Positions 8,630 to 17,489 of a stretch of DNA of 64,000 bases are shown here, piece after piece. This DNA comes from VAZQ01 sp034669045. Lineage in GTDB: Bacteria > Pseudomonadota > Alphaproteobacteria > Rhizobiales > Xanthobacteraceae. Each line of letters starts with the position of its first letter. Positions within the stretch are counted from its first letter, which is position 1. The notes under the pieces were generated by a model. It saw only the letters and a list, made by a program, of their open reading frames with translations. It had not been told where the DNA came from and made no database searches. The translations under genes and the position numbers were made by a program. Where the stretch lies: the NCBI GenBank assembly GCA_034669045.1, contig JAXDOD010000130.1:9752-73751 (forward strand), given 5' to 3'.

Positions 8630-10539
8630 TGGCCACGTCCGCCCGCGCCGCCGTGACGAAGGTGGCGGCCTATATGGAGCAGCAGGAAGCGAAGGATCTC
8701 CTGCGCTTCATCACCTGCGGTTCGGTCGATGACGGCAAGTCCACGCTGATCGGGCGGCTGCTCTACGACTGCCGGCTGCTGTACGAGGACCAGCTTGCGG
8801 CGCTCAAGGCGGACAGCGCGCGCTACGGCACGGGCGGCAAGGACCGCCTCGACTTCGCCCTTTTGGTCGACGGCCTTGCGGCCGAGCGCGAGCAGGGCAT
8901 CACCATCGACGTCGCCTATCGCTACTTCTCCACCCCGCGGCGCAAGTTCATCGTGGCCGACACGCCCGGGCACGAGGACTACACCCGCAACATGGCAACC
9001 GGCGCTTCGACCGCGGACGCCGCCGTCGTCCTGGTCGATGCGCGCAAGGGCGCGGTAACGCAGACGCGGCGGCACGGCTATCTGCTGTCGCTTCTCGGCA
9101 TCCGCCAGGTGGCGTTCGCGATCAACAAGATGGACTTGGTCGATTGGGACCGCGTGGTGTTCGAACGCATCGCCGCGGACTGCACGGATTTCGCCGGGAA
9201 GCTTGGAATTGCCAAGCCCGTCTGCATCCCGATGTGCGCCCGCAGCGGCGACGGCGTCACGCGCCGCGGCGAAACCATGCCGTGGTATGGGGGCCCGTCG
9301 CTGCTCGACTATCTGGAGACCGTGGAACCCGCGCTCGATCGCTCGTCGCTGGCCTTTCGGATGCCGGTGCAGTGGGTGAACCGGCCCGATCCGGACTTTC
9401 GCGGCTACTGCGGAACGATCGCGAGCGGCGCGATTGCCCCCGGCGATCCGGTCGTGGTGCTGCCCTCCGGACGCGCGACGCGCATCGCGCGTCTCGTCGC
9501 CATGGGCGCCGACCTGGCGGAGGCGGGCGCGGGCCAGGCCGTGACCGTGACGCTCGCGGATGCCATCGATGTCGGCCGCGGCGATGTGATCGCGGCGCTG
9601 CAGCAGCGCCCGGCGGTGGTCGACCAGTTCGCCGCCAACGTCATCTGGATGGGCGGCCAATACCTGCTGCCGGGGCGATCCTATCTCCTGCGCATCGGCA
9701 CCCAGGCCGTGAACGCGCAGGTGACCGAACTCAAGCACGTCACCAACGTCGACACGCTGGAGCATTCCGCCGCCAAGCATGCCGCGCTCAACGACGTCTG
9801 CTTCTGCAATATCGCGCTGGATCGGCCGGTGCCGATCGAGCGCTACGCCGACAACCGCGAGCTCGGCGGCTTCATCATCATCGATCGCCTGACCAACGCC
9901 ACGGTCGGCTGCGGCATGATCGCGTTCCCGCTTCGCCGGGCCACGAACATCGCCTGGCAGGCGCTGAAGGTGACCAAGGCCGAGCGCTCGGAGCTTACCG
10001 GGCAGCATCCCTGCGTGCTGTGGTTCACCGGTCTTTCGGGCGCCGGCAAGTCGACGATCGCCGCGCTCGTGGACATGAAGCTCCACACCATGGGCAGGCA
10101 TACGGTGGTGCTCGACGGCGACAATATCCGCCACGGCCTCAACAAGAACCTCGGATTCACCGACGAGGATCGCGTCGAAAACGTCCGCCGGGTGGCGGAG
10201 GTCGCCAAGCTGATGGTCGGCGCCGGGCTGATCGTGATGGTCAGCCTGATCTCGCCGTTCCGCAACGAGCGGCGCATGGCGCGCGAGCTGGTCGAAGCGC
10301 AGGAGTTCATCGAGATTTTCGTCGATGCGCCGCTCGCGGTCTGCGAGGCGCGCGATCCCAAGGGACTCTATCGCAAGGCGCGCGCCGGCGAGATTCCGAA
10401 CCTCACCGGCATCGGCAGCGCCTACGAGCCGCCGCAGGCGCCGGACATCGTGCTCCGCTCCGATGTGGACGACGCGGAAGCCCTCGCGAGCCGCGTGGTC
10501 GAATATCTCACCAGCGGCGGCTACCTGGTGCGGACTTGA
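8629..10539 (+). CDS. cysNC: Bifunctional sulfate adenylyltransferase subunit 1 / APS kinase (CysN-CysC fusion)
   Basis: The product of 636 residues joins the GTPase subunit of ATP sulfurylase to APS kinase. The CysN part (1 to ~450) shows GTPase motifs GSVDDGKSTLIGRLLYD, DTPGHEDYTRNMATGA and NKMDLVDW. The CysC part (~455-636) begins QHPCVLWFTGLSGAGKST, its own P-loop near residue 468, followed by DGDNIRHGLNKNLGF and SLISPFRNERR. It makes PAPS for reductive sulfate use or sulfation. The fusion is common in proteobacteria. It overlaps cysD by TGATG. A CoA-transferase operon starts 59 bases downstream on the same strand and could be read through. Confidence 0.96.
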   Translation: MATSARAAVTKVAAYMEQQEAKDLLRFITCGSVDDGKSTLIGRLLYDCRLLYEDQLAALKADSARYGTGGKDRLDFALLVDGLAAEREQGITIDVAYRYFSTPRRKFIVADTPGHEDYTRNMATGASTADAAVVLVDARKGAVTQTRRHGYLLSLLGIRQVAFAINKMDLVDWDRVVFERIAADCTDFAGKLGIAKPVCIPMCARSGDGVTRRGETMPWYGGPSLLDYLETVEPALDRSSLAFRMPVQWVNRPDPDFRGYCGTIASGAIAPGDPVVVLPSGRATRIARLVAMGADLAEAGAGQAVTVTLADAIDVGRGDVIAALQQRPAVVDQFAANVIWMGGQYLLPGRSYLLRIGTQAVNAQVTELKHVTNVDTLEHSAAKHAALNDVCFCNIALDRPVPIERYADNRELGGFIIIDRLTNATVGCGMIAFPLRRATNIAWQALKVTKAERSELTGQHPCVLWFTGLSGAGKSTIAALVDMKLHTMGRHTVVLDGDNIRHGLNKNLGFTDEDRVENVRRVAEVAKLMVGAGLIVMVSLISPFRNERRMARELVEAQEFIEIFVDAPLAVCEARDPKGLYRKARAGEIPNLTGIGSAYEPPQAPDIVLRSDVDDAEALASRVVEYLTSGGYLVRT

Positions 10540-10598
10540 CCTGCGCCGATCCGGCTATTCTATTCGATCGTGGACCGCGAGCGGTGGGCGAGGTGGCG

Positions 10599-11801
10599 AT
10601 GAGTGGATTGCTGGCCGGTACGCGCATCCTCGATCTCACCAACGTGCTCGCGGGTCCGTTTTGCTGCTACCAGCTCGCGCAGCTCGGCGCCGACGTGATC
10701 AAGGTCGAGGTGCCGGGCTCCGGCGATCTCGCGCGCCAGCTCGGCGCCGACCCGGAGCTCAATCGCGCCGGCATGGGTGCCTCGTTCCTCGCCCAGAATG
10801 CCGGCAAGCGCTCCATCACGGTCGATCTCAAGAGCGCGAAGGGCCGCGGCGTGTTCGGTCGGCTGGTTGCCACGGCGGACGTCGTGGTGGAGAATTTTCG
10901 CCCCGGCGTGATGGAGCGTCTCGGGCTCGATCACGCGGCGCTCAAGGCGATCAAGGGCGACATCATCTATTGCGCGATCTCGGGCTTCGGCCAGGACGGG
11001 CCGCTCAAGCTCAACCCGGCCTACGACCAGATCGTGCAGGGGCTCGCCGGCGTCATGAGCGTCACCGGCGACACGGCGTCCGCGCCGCTGCGGGTGGGCT
11101 ATCCGGTCGCCGACACCATGGGCGGCGTGACGGCGGCCTTCGCGATCGCGGCCGCGCTCTTTCGGCGCGAGCGTAGCGGGGAGGGCGAGTTCATCGACGT
11201 CTCGATGCTGGAAGCGACCGTCGTGGCCATGGGCTGGGTGGTCTCGAACTGGCTGATCGCGGGTGTGCGGCCGCAGCCGCTCGGCAACGAGAACATGACC
11301 GCAAGTCCGTCCGGCACGTTGCGGACCGGCGACGGGCTCCTCAACGTCGCCGCCAACAAGCAGGAGCAATACGAGACGCTCTGCCGGCTGGTCGGGCGCG
11401 CGGACCTCATCGCCGATCCGCGCTTTACCGGCCGCGAGGACCGCAAGCGCAATCGTCTTGCGCTCAATGCCGAGCTGGAGACGGCGCTTGCCGCGAAAGC
11501 CGCGCGCGAATGGGCCGAGCTGCTGAACCGCAACGGCGTGCCGGCCGGCGAAGTGCTCGATGTGCCCGCGGTGCTCGACCATCCGCAGATCGTCGAGCGC
11601 GGACTGCTGCGCACCTTCGAAGCGGTACCCGGCGTCGACCGGCCGGTCCGCGTCGTGCGCTCGGGCTTTCGCCTCGCCAGCGGCGATCCGCAACCCGCGA
11701 CGCCGCCGCCGGCGCTGGGTGCCGACACGGCCGCCATCCTCGACGAGCTCGGCTATTCAAAGAGCGAGGTCGACGAACTCGCACGGGAGAACGTCATATG
11801 A
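10599..11801 (+). CDS. CaiB/BaiF-type (family III) CoA-transferase
   Basis: This 400-residue protein belongs to the family III (CaiB/BaiF/Frc) CoA-transferases, which move CoA from an acyl-CoA donor to a free acid. The start MSGLLAGTRILDLTNVLAGPF follows AGGTGG. Family landmarks are AQLGADVIKVE, NAGKRSITVDLKS, DVVVENFRPGVMERLGLD, ISGFGQDGP, YPVADTMGG and the SMLEA segment where the catalytic carboxylate region lies. It overlaps the citryl-CoA-lyase-like gene by ATGA. With that partner it would activate a citrate-like acid to its CoA thioester, which the lyase then splits. Substrate is inferred from context only. Confidence 0.92.
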   Translation: MSGLLAGTRILDLTNVLAGPFCCYQLAQLGADVIKVEVPGSGDLARQLGADPELNRAGMGASFLAQNAGKRSITVDLKSAKGRGVFGRLVATADVVVENFRPGVMERLGLDHAALKAIKGDIIYCAISGFGQDGPLKLNPAYDQIVQGLAGVMSVTGDTASAPLRVGYPVADTMGGVTAAFAIAAALFRRERSGEGEFIDVSMLEATVVAMGWVVSNWLIAGVRPQPLGNENMTASPSGTLRTGDGLLNVAANKQEQYETLCRLVGRADLIADPRFTGREDRKRNRLALNAELETALAAKAAREWAELLNRNGVPAGEVLDVPAVLDHPQIVERGLLRTFEAVPGVDRPVRVVRSGFRLASGDPQPATPPPALGADTAAILDELGYSKSEVDELARENVI

Positions 11802-12643
11802 GCGCGCCGCGCACGCCGAAGACCCCGCAGGACTGGTGGTCGACCGCGATCGTCGACATGAAGCCCGGAGAGATCCGCTTGCGCGGCTATGCCATCGAGG
11901 ATCTGATCGGCCGTGTCGGCTTCGCCGAGATGATCTATCTGCTCACGCGCGGCGAGTTGCCGCATCCCGGCGCCGCCAAGCTCCTCGAAGCGGCGCTGGT
12001 GGCGGCGGTCGACCACGGCCCGCAGGCGCCGTCGATCGCGGCGGCGCGCATGGCCGTCACCTGCGGCGTCAGCATCAATAACGCCATGGCGTCGGCCATC
12101 AACATGCTGGGCGACGTGCACGGCGGTGCCGGCGAGCAGAGCGTGCGTCTCTACAACGACATCGCGGCGCGGATCGGGAACGACGCGGCGAGCAAGGAGC
12201 GCATCGCCGAAGCGGTGCGGACGGAGCTGGCCGCCCTTGCCGCCCGCGACCAGAACCATGTTCCGGGCTTCGGCCACCGCTTCCATCCGGTGGACCCGCG
12301 TGCGCCGCGCCTGCTTGCCCTGGTGGACCGGGCCGTCGCCGACGGCGTGGTGAGCGGACTTTTTGCCGCCATCGGCCGCGCGGTCGAGACCGAGCTTGCC
12401 GTCGTCAAGGGCCGCAGGATCGCGATGAACATCGACGGCGCCACCGGCGTGGTCTTCGCCGAGCTGGGCTTTCCGCCGCCGCTCTGCCGCGGGCTGTTCG
12501 TACTCTCGCGCTCGGTCGGCGTCCTGGCGCATGCCCACGAGGAAATGCAGTCGGGCGAGCGCAACAAAGGCCCGATCCCGCGTCATTTGACGTGGACCTA
12601 CACCGGGCCGCCGCCGCGCCGTCTCGCCGGCGAGACGGGATAG
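11798..12643 (+). CDS. Citryl-CoA lyase-like protein (citrate synthase superfamily)
   Basis: The product of 281 residues is shorter than citrate synthase (~430) and matches the citryl-CoA lyase-like branch. The catalytic triad of the superfamily is visible: His108 in DVHGGAG, His160 in GFGHRFH and Asp213 in MNIDGATG. The protein starts MSAPRTPKTPQDWWSTAIVDM and ends in a short PPPRRLAGETG tail. It begins within the stop of the CoA-transferase gene (ATGA), so the pair is translationally coupled. Expected reaction: cleavage of citryl-CoA or a related 3-hydroxyacyl-CoA into acetyl-CoA plus a 2-oxo acid. It could also be a 2-methylcitrate-type enzyme. Confidence 0.85.
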   Translation: MSAPRTPKTPQDWWSTAIVDMKPGEIRLRGYAIEDLIGRVGFAEMIYLLTRGELPHPGAAKLLEAALVAAVDHGPQAPSIAAARMAVTCGVSINNAMASAINMLGDVHGGAGEQSVRLYNDIAARIGNDAASKERIAEAVRTELAALAARDQNHVPGFGHRFHPVDPRAPRLLALVDRAVADGVVSGLFAAIGRAVETELAVVKGRRIAMNIDGATGVVFAELGFPPPLCRGLFVLSRSVGVLAHAHEEMQSGERNKGPIPRHLTWTYTGPPPRRLAGETG

Positions 12644-12725
12644 CATTGAGTCGATTCAATCGCGCGGCAGTATTAGTGTGCCCGAGCGGGACGCCGTTCC
12701 GCGCGCATGCAACGGGGAGGACCTG

Positions 12726-14324
12726 ATGGCGTCGTACTGGCCTACGCTCGGTAGTTATGTGGAGGGGCTTCAGAAGGCCGGCAAGCTCGTTCGCGTGACG
12801 ACGCCCGTCAACAAGGATACCGAGCTTCATCCGCTCGTGCGTCTGCAGTTTCGCGGCCTCGCGGAGAGCCAGCGCAAGGCGTTCCTGTTCGAAAACATCG
12901 TCGACAGCCGCGGCCGCAAGCACGACATCCCGGTCCTGGTCGGAGCGCTTGCCGGCTCGGCGGAGATTTACGCGCTCGGCATGGGCTGCGCGCTCGATGA
13001 GATTCCCGGTGTCTGGCGCGAGGCCTTGAACAAGCCGCTCAGGCCGGTCGAGGTGAAGGAGGCGCCTTGCCAGGAGGTCGTCATCACCGGCGACGAGCTC
13101 GCGCGCGACGGCGGCGGGCTCGGTCGGCTGCCGATTCCGATCTCCACGCCCGGCTTCGACAACGCGCCCTATACGACCGCATCGCACTGGGTGTCGAAGG
13201 ACCCGGAGACCGGGCTGCACAATCTCGGCAACTATCGCGGCATGGTGAAGGCGGAGAACCGCATCGGCGCGCTGCCGGGCATGCTCGGCGTCGGCATGCG
13301 CGACCACATCGACCGCTGGCGCGCAAAAGGCGTCGAGCGCATGCCGGCCGCGATCGTGATCGGGGCGCCGCCCCACGTCACCTATACGGCCGTCACGCGC
13401 ATCCCCAACGACATGTGCGAATACGATGTTGCCGGCGCCATGTCGGGTCGGCCGCTCGACGTCGTGCGTTGCCTCACCCAGGATCTCATGGTGCCGGCGC
13501 AGTCGGAGATCGTGATCGAGGGCACGGTCCCGACCGCGGTTCTCGAGATGGAAGGCGCGTTCGGTGAATTCCCCGGCTACATGGCGCAGCGCGACTACAG
13601 CTTTTTCATGGATATCACCGCCATTACCATGCGCCGCAAGCCGATCTATCTGTCGATCCTGAGCCAGCTCCCGCCCAGCGAGAGCAGCAAGATGCGCCAT
13701 ATCGGCCGCGCCGCCGCCTCCCACAAGCTCCTGCGCGACTCAGGTTTCGACAACGTCACGCAGGTCGAATATCTCGAATGCGCCGGCGCCAACGCGATCG
13801 TGGTGGTCAAGATCAAGAAGCGCAACCCCGACGATGCCAAGGACGCATTGCGCCTGCTGGCCAAGAAATTCATCGGCAAGATTGCGATCGCGGTTGACGA
13901 CGACATCAACGTGCGCGACGCCGAGAACGTGCTGTGGGCGCTCGCCTACCGCTCGCAGCCCTATCGCGATGCCGAGATCGTCGACGCGCCGCTGTTCGCG
14001 CTCGACCCCTCGGTCGCGCCGCCGGGAGAGTCGCGCGGGCTGACCAGCGGCAAGCAGGCGCGCTCCTCGGCGCTGCTGATCGACGCGACGATGCCCTGGC
14101 CCTATCCGCCGCTGTCGCTGCCGACGCGCCAATACATGGAGCGCGCGCTCGAGATGTGGCGCGACCTGCAGCTCCCGTCGCTCACCCTCAAGGAGCCGTG
14201 GTGGGGCTATTCGCTCGGCTACTGGACCAAGGAAGAGGAGCAGGAGGCGGAGCTTGCGGTCGAAGGCCGGCACTACGAGACCGGCGAAAAGCAGATCAAG
14301 ACCCGCCGCAGGTTTGAGGAATAA
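12726..14324 (+). CDS. UbiD family (prenylated-FMN) decarboxylase
   Basis: The product of 532 residues is a UbiD-type reversible decarboxylase using prenylated FMN, Mn2+ and K+. The ATG at 12726 has GGGGAGG before it; an upstream in-frame GTG (12678) lacks one. Landmarks are MASYWPTLGSYVEGL at the start, LPIPISTPGFDNAPY, NLGNYRGMVK, the cofactor segment AVLEMEGAFGEFPGY (EGxxGE motif) and the C-terminal PWPYPPLSLP. Members decarboxylate aromatic, heteroaromatic or unsaturated acids. No ubiX prenyltransferase is in the window, so the cofactor must come from elsewhere. It follows the CoA-transferase/lyase pair by 82 bases and precedes a VOC protein and a TTT binding protein. Confidence 0.93.
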   Translation: MASYWPTLGSYVEGLQKAGKLVRVTTPVNKDTELHPLVRLQFRGLAESQRKAFLFENIVDSRGRKHDIPVLVGALAGSAEIYALGMGCALDEIPGVWREALNKPLRPVEVKEAPCQEVVITGDELARDGGGLGRLPIPISTPGFDNAPYTTASHWVSKDPETGLHNLGNYRGMVKAENRIGALPGMLGVGMRDHIDRWRAKGVERMPAAIVIGAPPHVTYTAVTRIPNDMCEYDVAGAMSGRPLDVVRCLTQDLMVPAQSEIVIEGTVPTAVLEMEGAFGEFPGYMAQRDYSFFMDITAITMRRKPIYLSILSQLPPSESSKMRHIGRAAASHKLLRDSGFDNVTQVEYLECAGANAIVVVKIKKRNPDDAKDALRLLAKKFIGKIAIAVDDDINVRDAENVLWALAYRSQPYRDAEIVDAPLFALDPSVAPPGESRGLTSGKQARSSALLIDATMPWPYPPLSLPTRQYMERALEMWRDLQLPSLTLKEPWWGYSLGYWTKEEEQEAELAVEGRHYETGEKQIKTRRRFEE

Positions 14325-14431
14325 CGCGTTCGAAGTCAGATCAGCTTCGAAGCGCCGCTCCAGTTTGACTGCAACCGGCGATTCTCCTACCATTCCGGGC
14401 CATAACTTTCGATCATCAGCGGAGGAATTTC

Positions 14432-14836
14432 ATGCCGAAGATCCGTCATTTGGCCATCAAGACCAAGGACCCGGCAAGGCTCGCCAAGTTCTACGAGGAG
14501 GTGTTCGGAATGAAGTGCATTCATTCCGAGGCGAGCGGGGCGCGCTACATGAGCGACGGCTATCTCACGCTCGCGATCCTGCGCAATCGTGGCGAGGCGG
14601 CGCCGAGCGGGATCAATCACTTCGGATTCCAGGTCGACGACCTGGAGGATGTCGAGGCGAAGCTTGCGAAGTGGAGCGAGCCGATGACTGAGCGCCCCTC
14701 GACCAGGCCGTTTGCCGAGCACCGCGCCATGGACCCGGACGGAAACCTGTTCGACATTTCGGTGCACGGCTATGGCGACGTGGAGTTCGCCGACGATCGT
14801 GCGAAGAAAAAGGTAAGCGAAAAGGCCCCGGCCTGA
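14432..14836 (+). CDS. VOC-family (glyoxalase/dioxygenase fold) protein
   Basis: The product of 134 residues has the vicinal-oxygen-chelate fold, two beta-alpha-beta-beta-beta units. The first unit starts PKIRHLAIKTKDPARLAKFYEEVFGM; His7 would be the first metal ligand. The second unit contains GINHFGFQVDDLEDVEAKL (His near residue 57) and MDPDGNLFDIS, where a Glu ligand is replaced by Asp. A strong GGAGGAATTTC site precedes the ATG. Members include glyoxalases, epimerases and extradiol dioxygenases. The operon position after UbiD and before a TTT binding protein suggests a step on the decarboxylated product, but the reaction is unknown. Confidence 0.85.
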   Translation: MPKIRHLAIKTKDPARLAKFYEEVFGMKCIHSEASGARYMSDGYLTLAILRNRGEAAPSGINHFGFQVDDLEDVEAKLAKWSEPMTERPSTRPFAEHRAMDPDGNLFDISVHGYGDVEFADDRAKKKVSEKAPA

Positions 14837-14908
14837 CGCGCTCGCGACCCGCGCCGGCGCGGCGATCGGCCGCGCGCCCCGTCTCCTGTTCATCCCGCGG
14901 TGGCGGTC

Positions 14909-15925
14909 ATGTGGAAGCTCGTCCTTAGCCTCGGCATGCTGGCGATGCTGCCGGACGCGAGCAATGCCGAGGATTTCTACGCCGGAAAGACCCTGACGAT
15001 CATCGCGGGCTTTCCGCCCGGCGGCGGCGTGGACGGGGAGATGCGCGTGCTCACGCGCTACTTCGCAAAATATATCCCCGGCAATCCCGTCATCATTTCG
15101 CGGAATATGCAGGGCGCGGGCGGGATCATCCTCGGCAACCATCTTCACAACGTCGCGTCCGCGGACGGGCTGACGCTCGGCATGCCTGGGCGCAGCGGAT
15201 TTCTTCTGAGCAACGTCGTTCCACAGAAGGGGATCAGCTACGATCTCACCCGCTTCTCCTATGTCGGCGGCGCCGGCAGTGCTGCCAATGCGCTGTGGCT
15301 GCACCGGCGCACCGGCATCACGACGGTCGAAGAGCTCAAGCGCGCCAAGACGCCGATCGCGATCGGCGCGCTCAATGCGCGTTCCGAAAACGCGATCGCG
15401 CCGCGCGTGCTGGAGTCATACGAAGGTTGGCCGCTCAAGGTCGTCACCGGCTATCCCGGCTTCAACGAGGTCCTGATCGCGCTCGAACGGGGCGAGGTCG
15501 ACGGGTTGTTTTCGCACGAGGGCAGCGTTGCAAATACCCGGCCGGATCTGATCGCGAACGGCGCGGTCAGGGCGATCGTGCAATCGTTCGATTCGATGCC
15601 CGGCGTGCCGGTGCTCGCCGACGTCGTCGTCGACCAGAATGCCCGGCTGCTGCTCGGTCTGGTCACGGTCCCGAGCCATATCGGGCTGCCGCTGCTCGGG
15701 CCGCCCGGCATTCCGTCGGACCGGCTCGACATCCTGCGCAAGTCCTATCTGCGGCTGATGGAGGACGCGGAATATCGCGCCGAAGCGGACCGCCGCGGCC
15801 TGCCGGTCGGGCGCGCGTTGGCCGGCGCGGAACTGGCGCAGCTCATCGCGCAGAAGCTGTCCTCGGTGCCCGATCGCGTCGTCAAGGAATACATGGCATT
15901 CGCGGGCATCAAGGCGGAGGAGTAG
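14909..15925 (+). CDS. TTT (TctC/Bug-type) substrate-binding protein 2
   Basis: The product of 338 residues has a short signal peptide (MWKLVLSLGMLAMLPDASNA) and the mature start EDFYAGKTLTIIAGFPPGGG, typical of the DFYxGKT subgroup. The core shows KYIPGNPVII, RNMQGAGG, HNVASADG and ALERGEVDG. The ATG at 14909 is preferred over a GTG three codons upstream. It ends seven bases before the TcuA-like flavoprotein, so the two are probably cotranscribed. Pairing with a tricarballylate-dehydrogenase-like enzyme makes a tricarboxylate ligand plausible here, though the ligand cannot be read from sequence. Confidence 0.92.
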   Translation: MWKLVLSLGMLAMLPDASNAEDFYAGKTLTIIAGFPPGGGVDGEMRVLTRYFAKYIPGNPVIISRNMQGAGGIILGNHLHNVASADGLTLGMPGRSGFLLSNVVPQKGISYDLTRFSYVGGAGSAANALWLHRRTGITTVEELKRAKTPIAIGALNARSENAIAPRVLESYEGWPLKVVTGYPGFNEVLIALERGEVDGLFSHEGSVANTRPDLIANGAVRAIVQSFDSMPGVPVLADVVVDQNARLLLGLVTVPSHIGLPLLGPPGIPSDRLDILRKSYLRLMEDAEYRAEADRRGLPVGRALAGAELAQLIAQKLSSVPDRVVKEYMAFAGIKAEE

Positions 15926-15931
15926 CCGTTC

Positions 15932-17413
15932 GTGGCGCGCGTCGAGACATGCGACATCATCGTGATCGGCGGCGGCAGCGCGGCCTTCGAGGCGGCGGTG
16001 GCGGCGCGCAAGGCGGGCGCCGAGCGCGTCGTGATGCTGGAAAAGGCGCCGGAGGCGGAATACGGCGGCAACGCGCGCTATTCCGGCACCGGCTTCCGCT
16101 TCGTCCACGCCGGCGCGCGCGAGATCCGCGAATTCCTTCCCGATCTCGACGCCGCGCTGTTTTCGACCATGACGATCCCGCCCTATGGCGCCGACGACTT
16201 CATGGCCGATCTCGACCGCATGACGCAGGGGCGCATGAACCGCGAGCTCGCGCAGACGCTGGTCGGGCAATCCAACGCCGCCGTGCACTGGATGCGGGAC
16301 GTGGGCATCGCATGGGAGCCGCTCAAGGAGCACGCCAAGGTCGGCGGCAAGCGCTATTTCGAGCGCGGCATCGCCATCCATGTGGCGGGCGGCGGTCCGG
16401 GCCAGCTCAGGCAGTGGCGAGGGATCGCCGAAGACCTCGGCATCGATCTTCGTTTTGAATCGCCCGTCTGCGGCTTCCACGGCGACCTGCGCCGCATCGA
16501 GGGCGTCGCCGTCAGCAGGCCGGATGGCCGCTACGACCTCCTGGCCAAGTCGGTGATCGCCTGTGCGGGCGGTTTCCAGGCCAATCCCGAAATGCGGGCG
16601 CGCTATCTCGACGGCAATTCCGACATGATGAAAGTGCGCGGCAGCCGGCACGACACCGGCGAGGTGCTGCGCTTCCTGATCGACATTGGGGCGCGGCCGG
16701 CCGGGCACTGGAAGTCCGGCCATATGTCGCCGATCGACGCCAATGCGCCCGACTTCGAGACGCCCCAGCACGAGGACGGCCGCGGCAACACGCAGAGCCG
16801 CTACGACTATCCGTTCGGCATCAGCGTCAACAGCCTGGGTGTTCGCTTCTTCGACGAGGGCGAGGCGCAGCATTCCTACACCTACGCCAAGACCGGCCGC
16901 GCCGTGTTGGGTCAGCCGGGGGCGATCGCCTACCAGATCTACGACCAGACGGGCCTCAAGTGCCTGCGCTACCCGCACCACAAGGCGACGTTCGTCGAAG
17001 CCGGGACCATCGCGGAGCTTGCGATGGAGATCGGGCTCGAACCGGCGGTGCTCACGCACACGGTCGAGGAATTCAATCGCGCGGTCCCGGACGACAAGCC
17101 GTTCGATCAGAGCCGGCAGGACGGCAAGGCGACCAGGGGCCTCGCGATCCCGAAATCGAACTGGGCAAACCGCATCGGCGAGCCGCCGTTCCGCGCCTAT
17201 CCGGTGACCGGCGGCATCACCTTTACGTTCGGCGGCGTCGAGGTGAACCGCAACGCGCAAGTGATCAACACGCTCGATCAGCCGATCAAGGGTCTCTACG
17301 CCTCCGGCGACATCGTCGGGCTGTTCTTCCACAACTATCCGTCGTTCACCGGCCAGACGCGCAATGCCGTGTTCGGCCGGATCGCGGGGCAGGCGGCGGT
17401 GGCGGAGAATTGA
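15932..17413 (+). CDS. FAD-dependent tricarballylate dehydrogenase-like protein (TcuA family)
   Basis: The 493-residue product belongs to the fumarate-reductase/succinate-dehydrogenase flavoprotein superfamily and looks most like TcuA, which oxidises tricarballylate to cis-aconitate. The FAD-binding start is CDIIVIGGGSAAFEAAVAAR with MLEKAPEAEYGGNARYSG; later landmarks are IACAGGFQAN, RFFDEG, TGGITFTFGG and LYASGDIVG before NYPSFTGQTRNAVFG. The GTG at 15932 has GGAGGAG about 12 bases upstream. No partner TcuB (iron-sulfur/membrane) is adjacent. With the CoA-transferase, citryl-CoA lyase and binding protein upstream, it supports tricarboxylate use. Confidence 0.88.
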   Translation: MARVETCDIIVIGGGSAAFEAAVAARKAGAERVVMLEKAPEAEYGGNARYSGTGFRFVHAGAREIREFLPDLDAALFSTMTIPPYGADDFMADLDRMTQGRMNRELAQTLVGQSNAAVHWMRDVGIAWEPLKEHAKVGGKRYFERGIAIHVAGGGPGQLRQWRGIAEDLGIDLRFESPVCGFHGDLRRIEGVAVSRPDGRYDLLAKSVIACAGGFQANPEMRARYLDGNSDMMKVRGSRHDTGEVLRFLIDIGARPAGHWKSGHMSPIDANAPDFETPQHEDGRGNTQSRYDYPFGISVNSLGVRFFDEGEAQHSYTYAKTGRAVLGQPGAIAYQIYDQTGLKCLRYPHHKATFVEAGTIAELAMEIGLEPAVLTHTVEEFNRAVPDDKPFDQSRQDGKATRGLAIPKSNWANRIGEPPFRAYPVTGGITFTFGGVEVNRNAQVINTLDQPIKGLYASGDIVGLFFHNYPSFTGQTRNAVFGRIAGQAAVAEN

Positions 17414-17424
17414 GGCTGTACCGT

Positions 17425-17484
17425 CATTCCGGGGCCGAGCGCGGCGAGGAGCCCGGACTCGCGCCTGCGGCGCGCCCCGGAATG
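17425..17484. repeat. REP-like palindrome between convergent genes
   Basis: CATTCCGGGG (17425-17434) pairs with CCCCGGAATG (17475-17484), with a GC-rich interior. This is the common rhizobial 'attccgggg' palindrome. It sits exactly between the convergent TcuA-like and dienelactone-hydrolase genes and could also act as a bidirectional terminator, though no T-run follows. Confidence 0.65.
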
Positions 17485-17489
17485 CACCT

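Noticed and set aside
9144..11801. An 885-codon frame joining sequence inside cysNC to the CoA-transferase
   Set aside because: The first 485 codons are a shadow of cysNC; the true start is the ATG at 10599 with AGGTGG.
2985..17413. Genomic island or prophage
   Set aside because: No integrase, phage gene, tRNA junction or change in base composition was seen.
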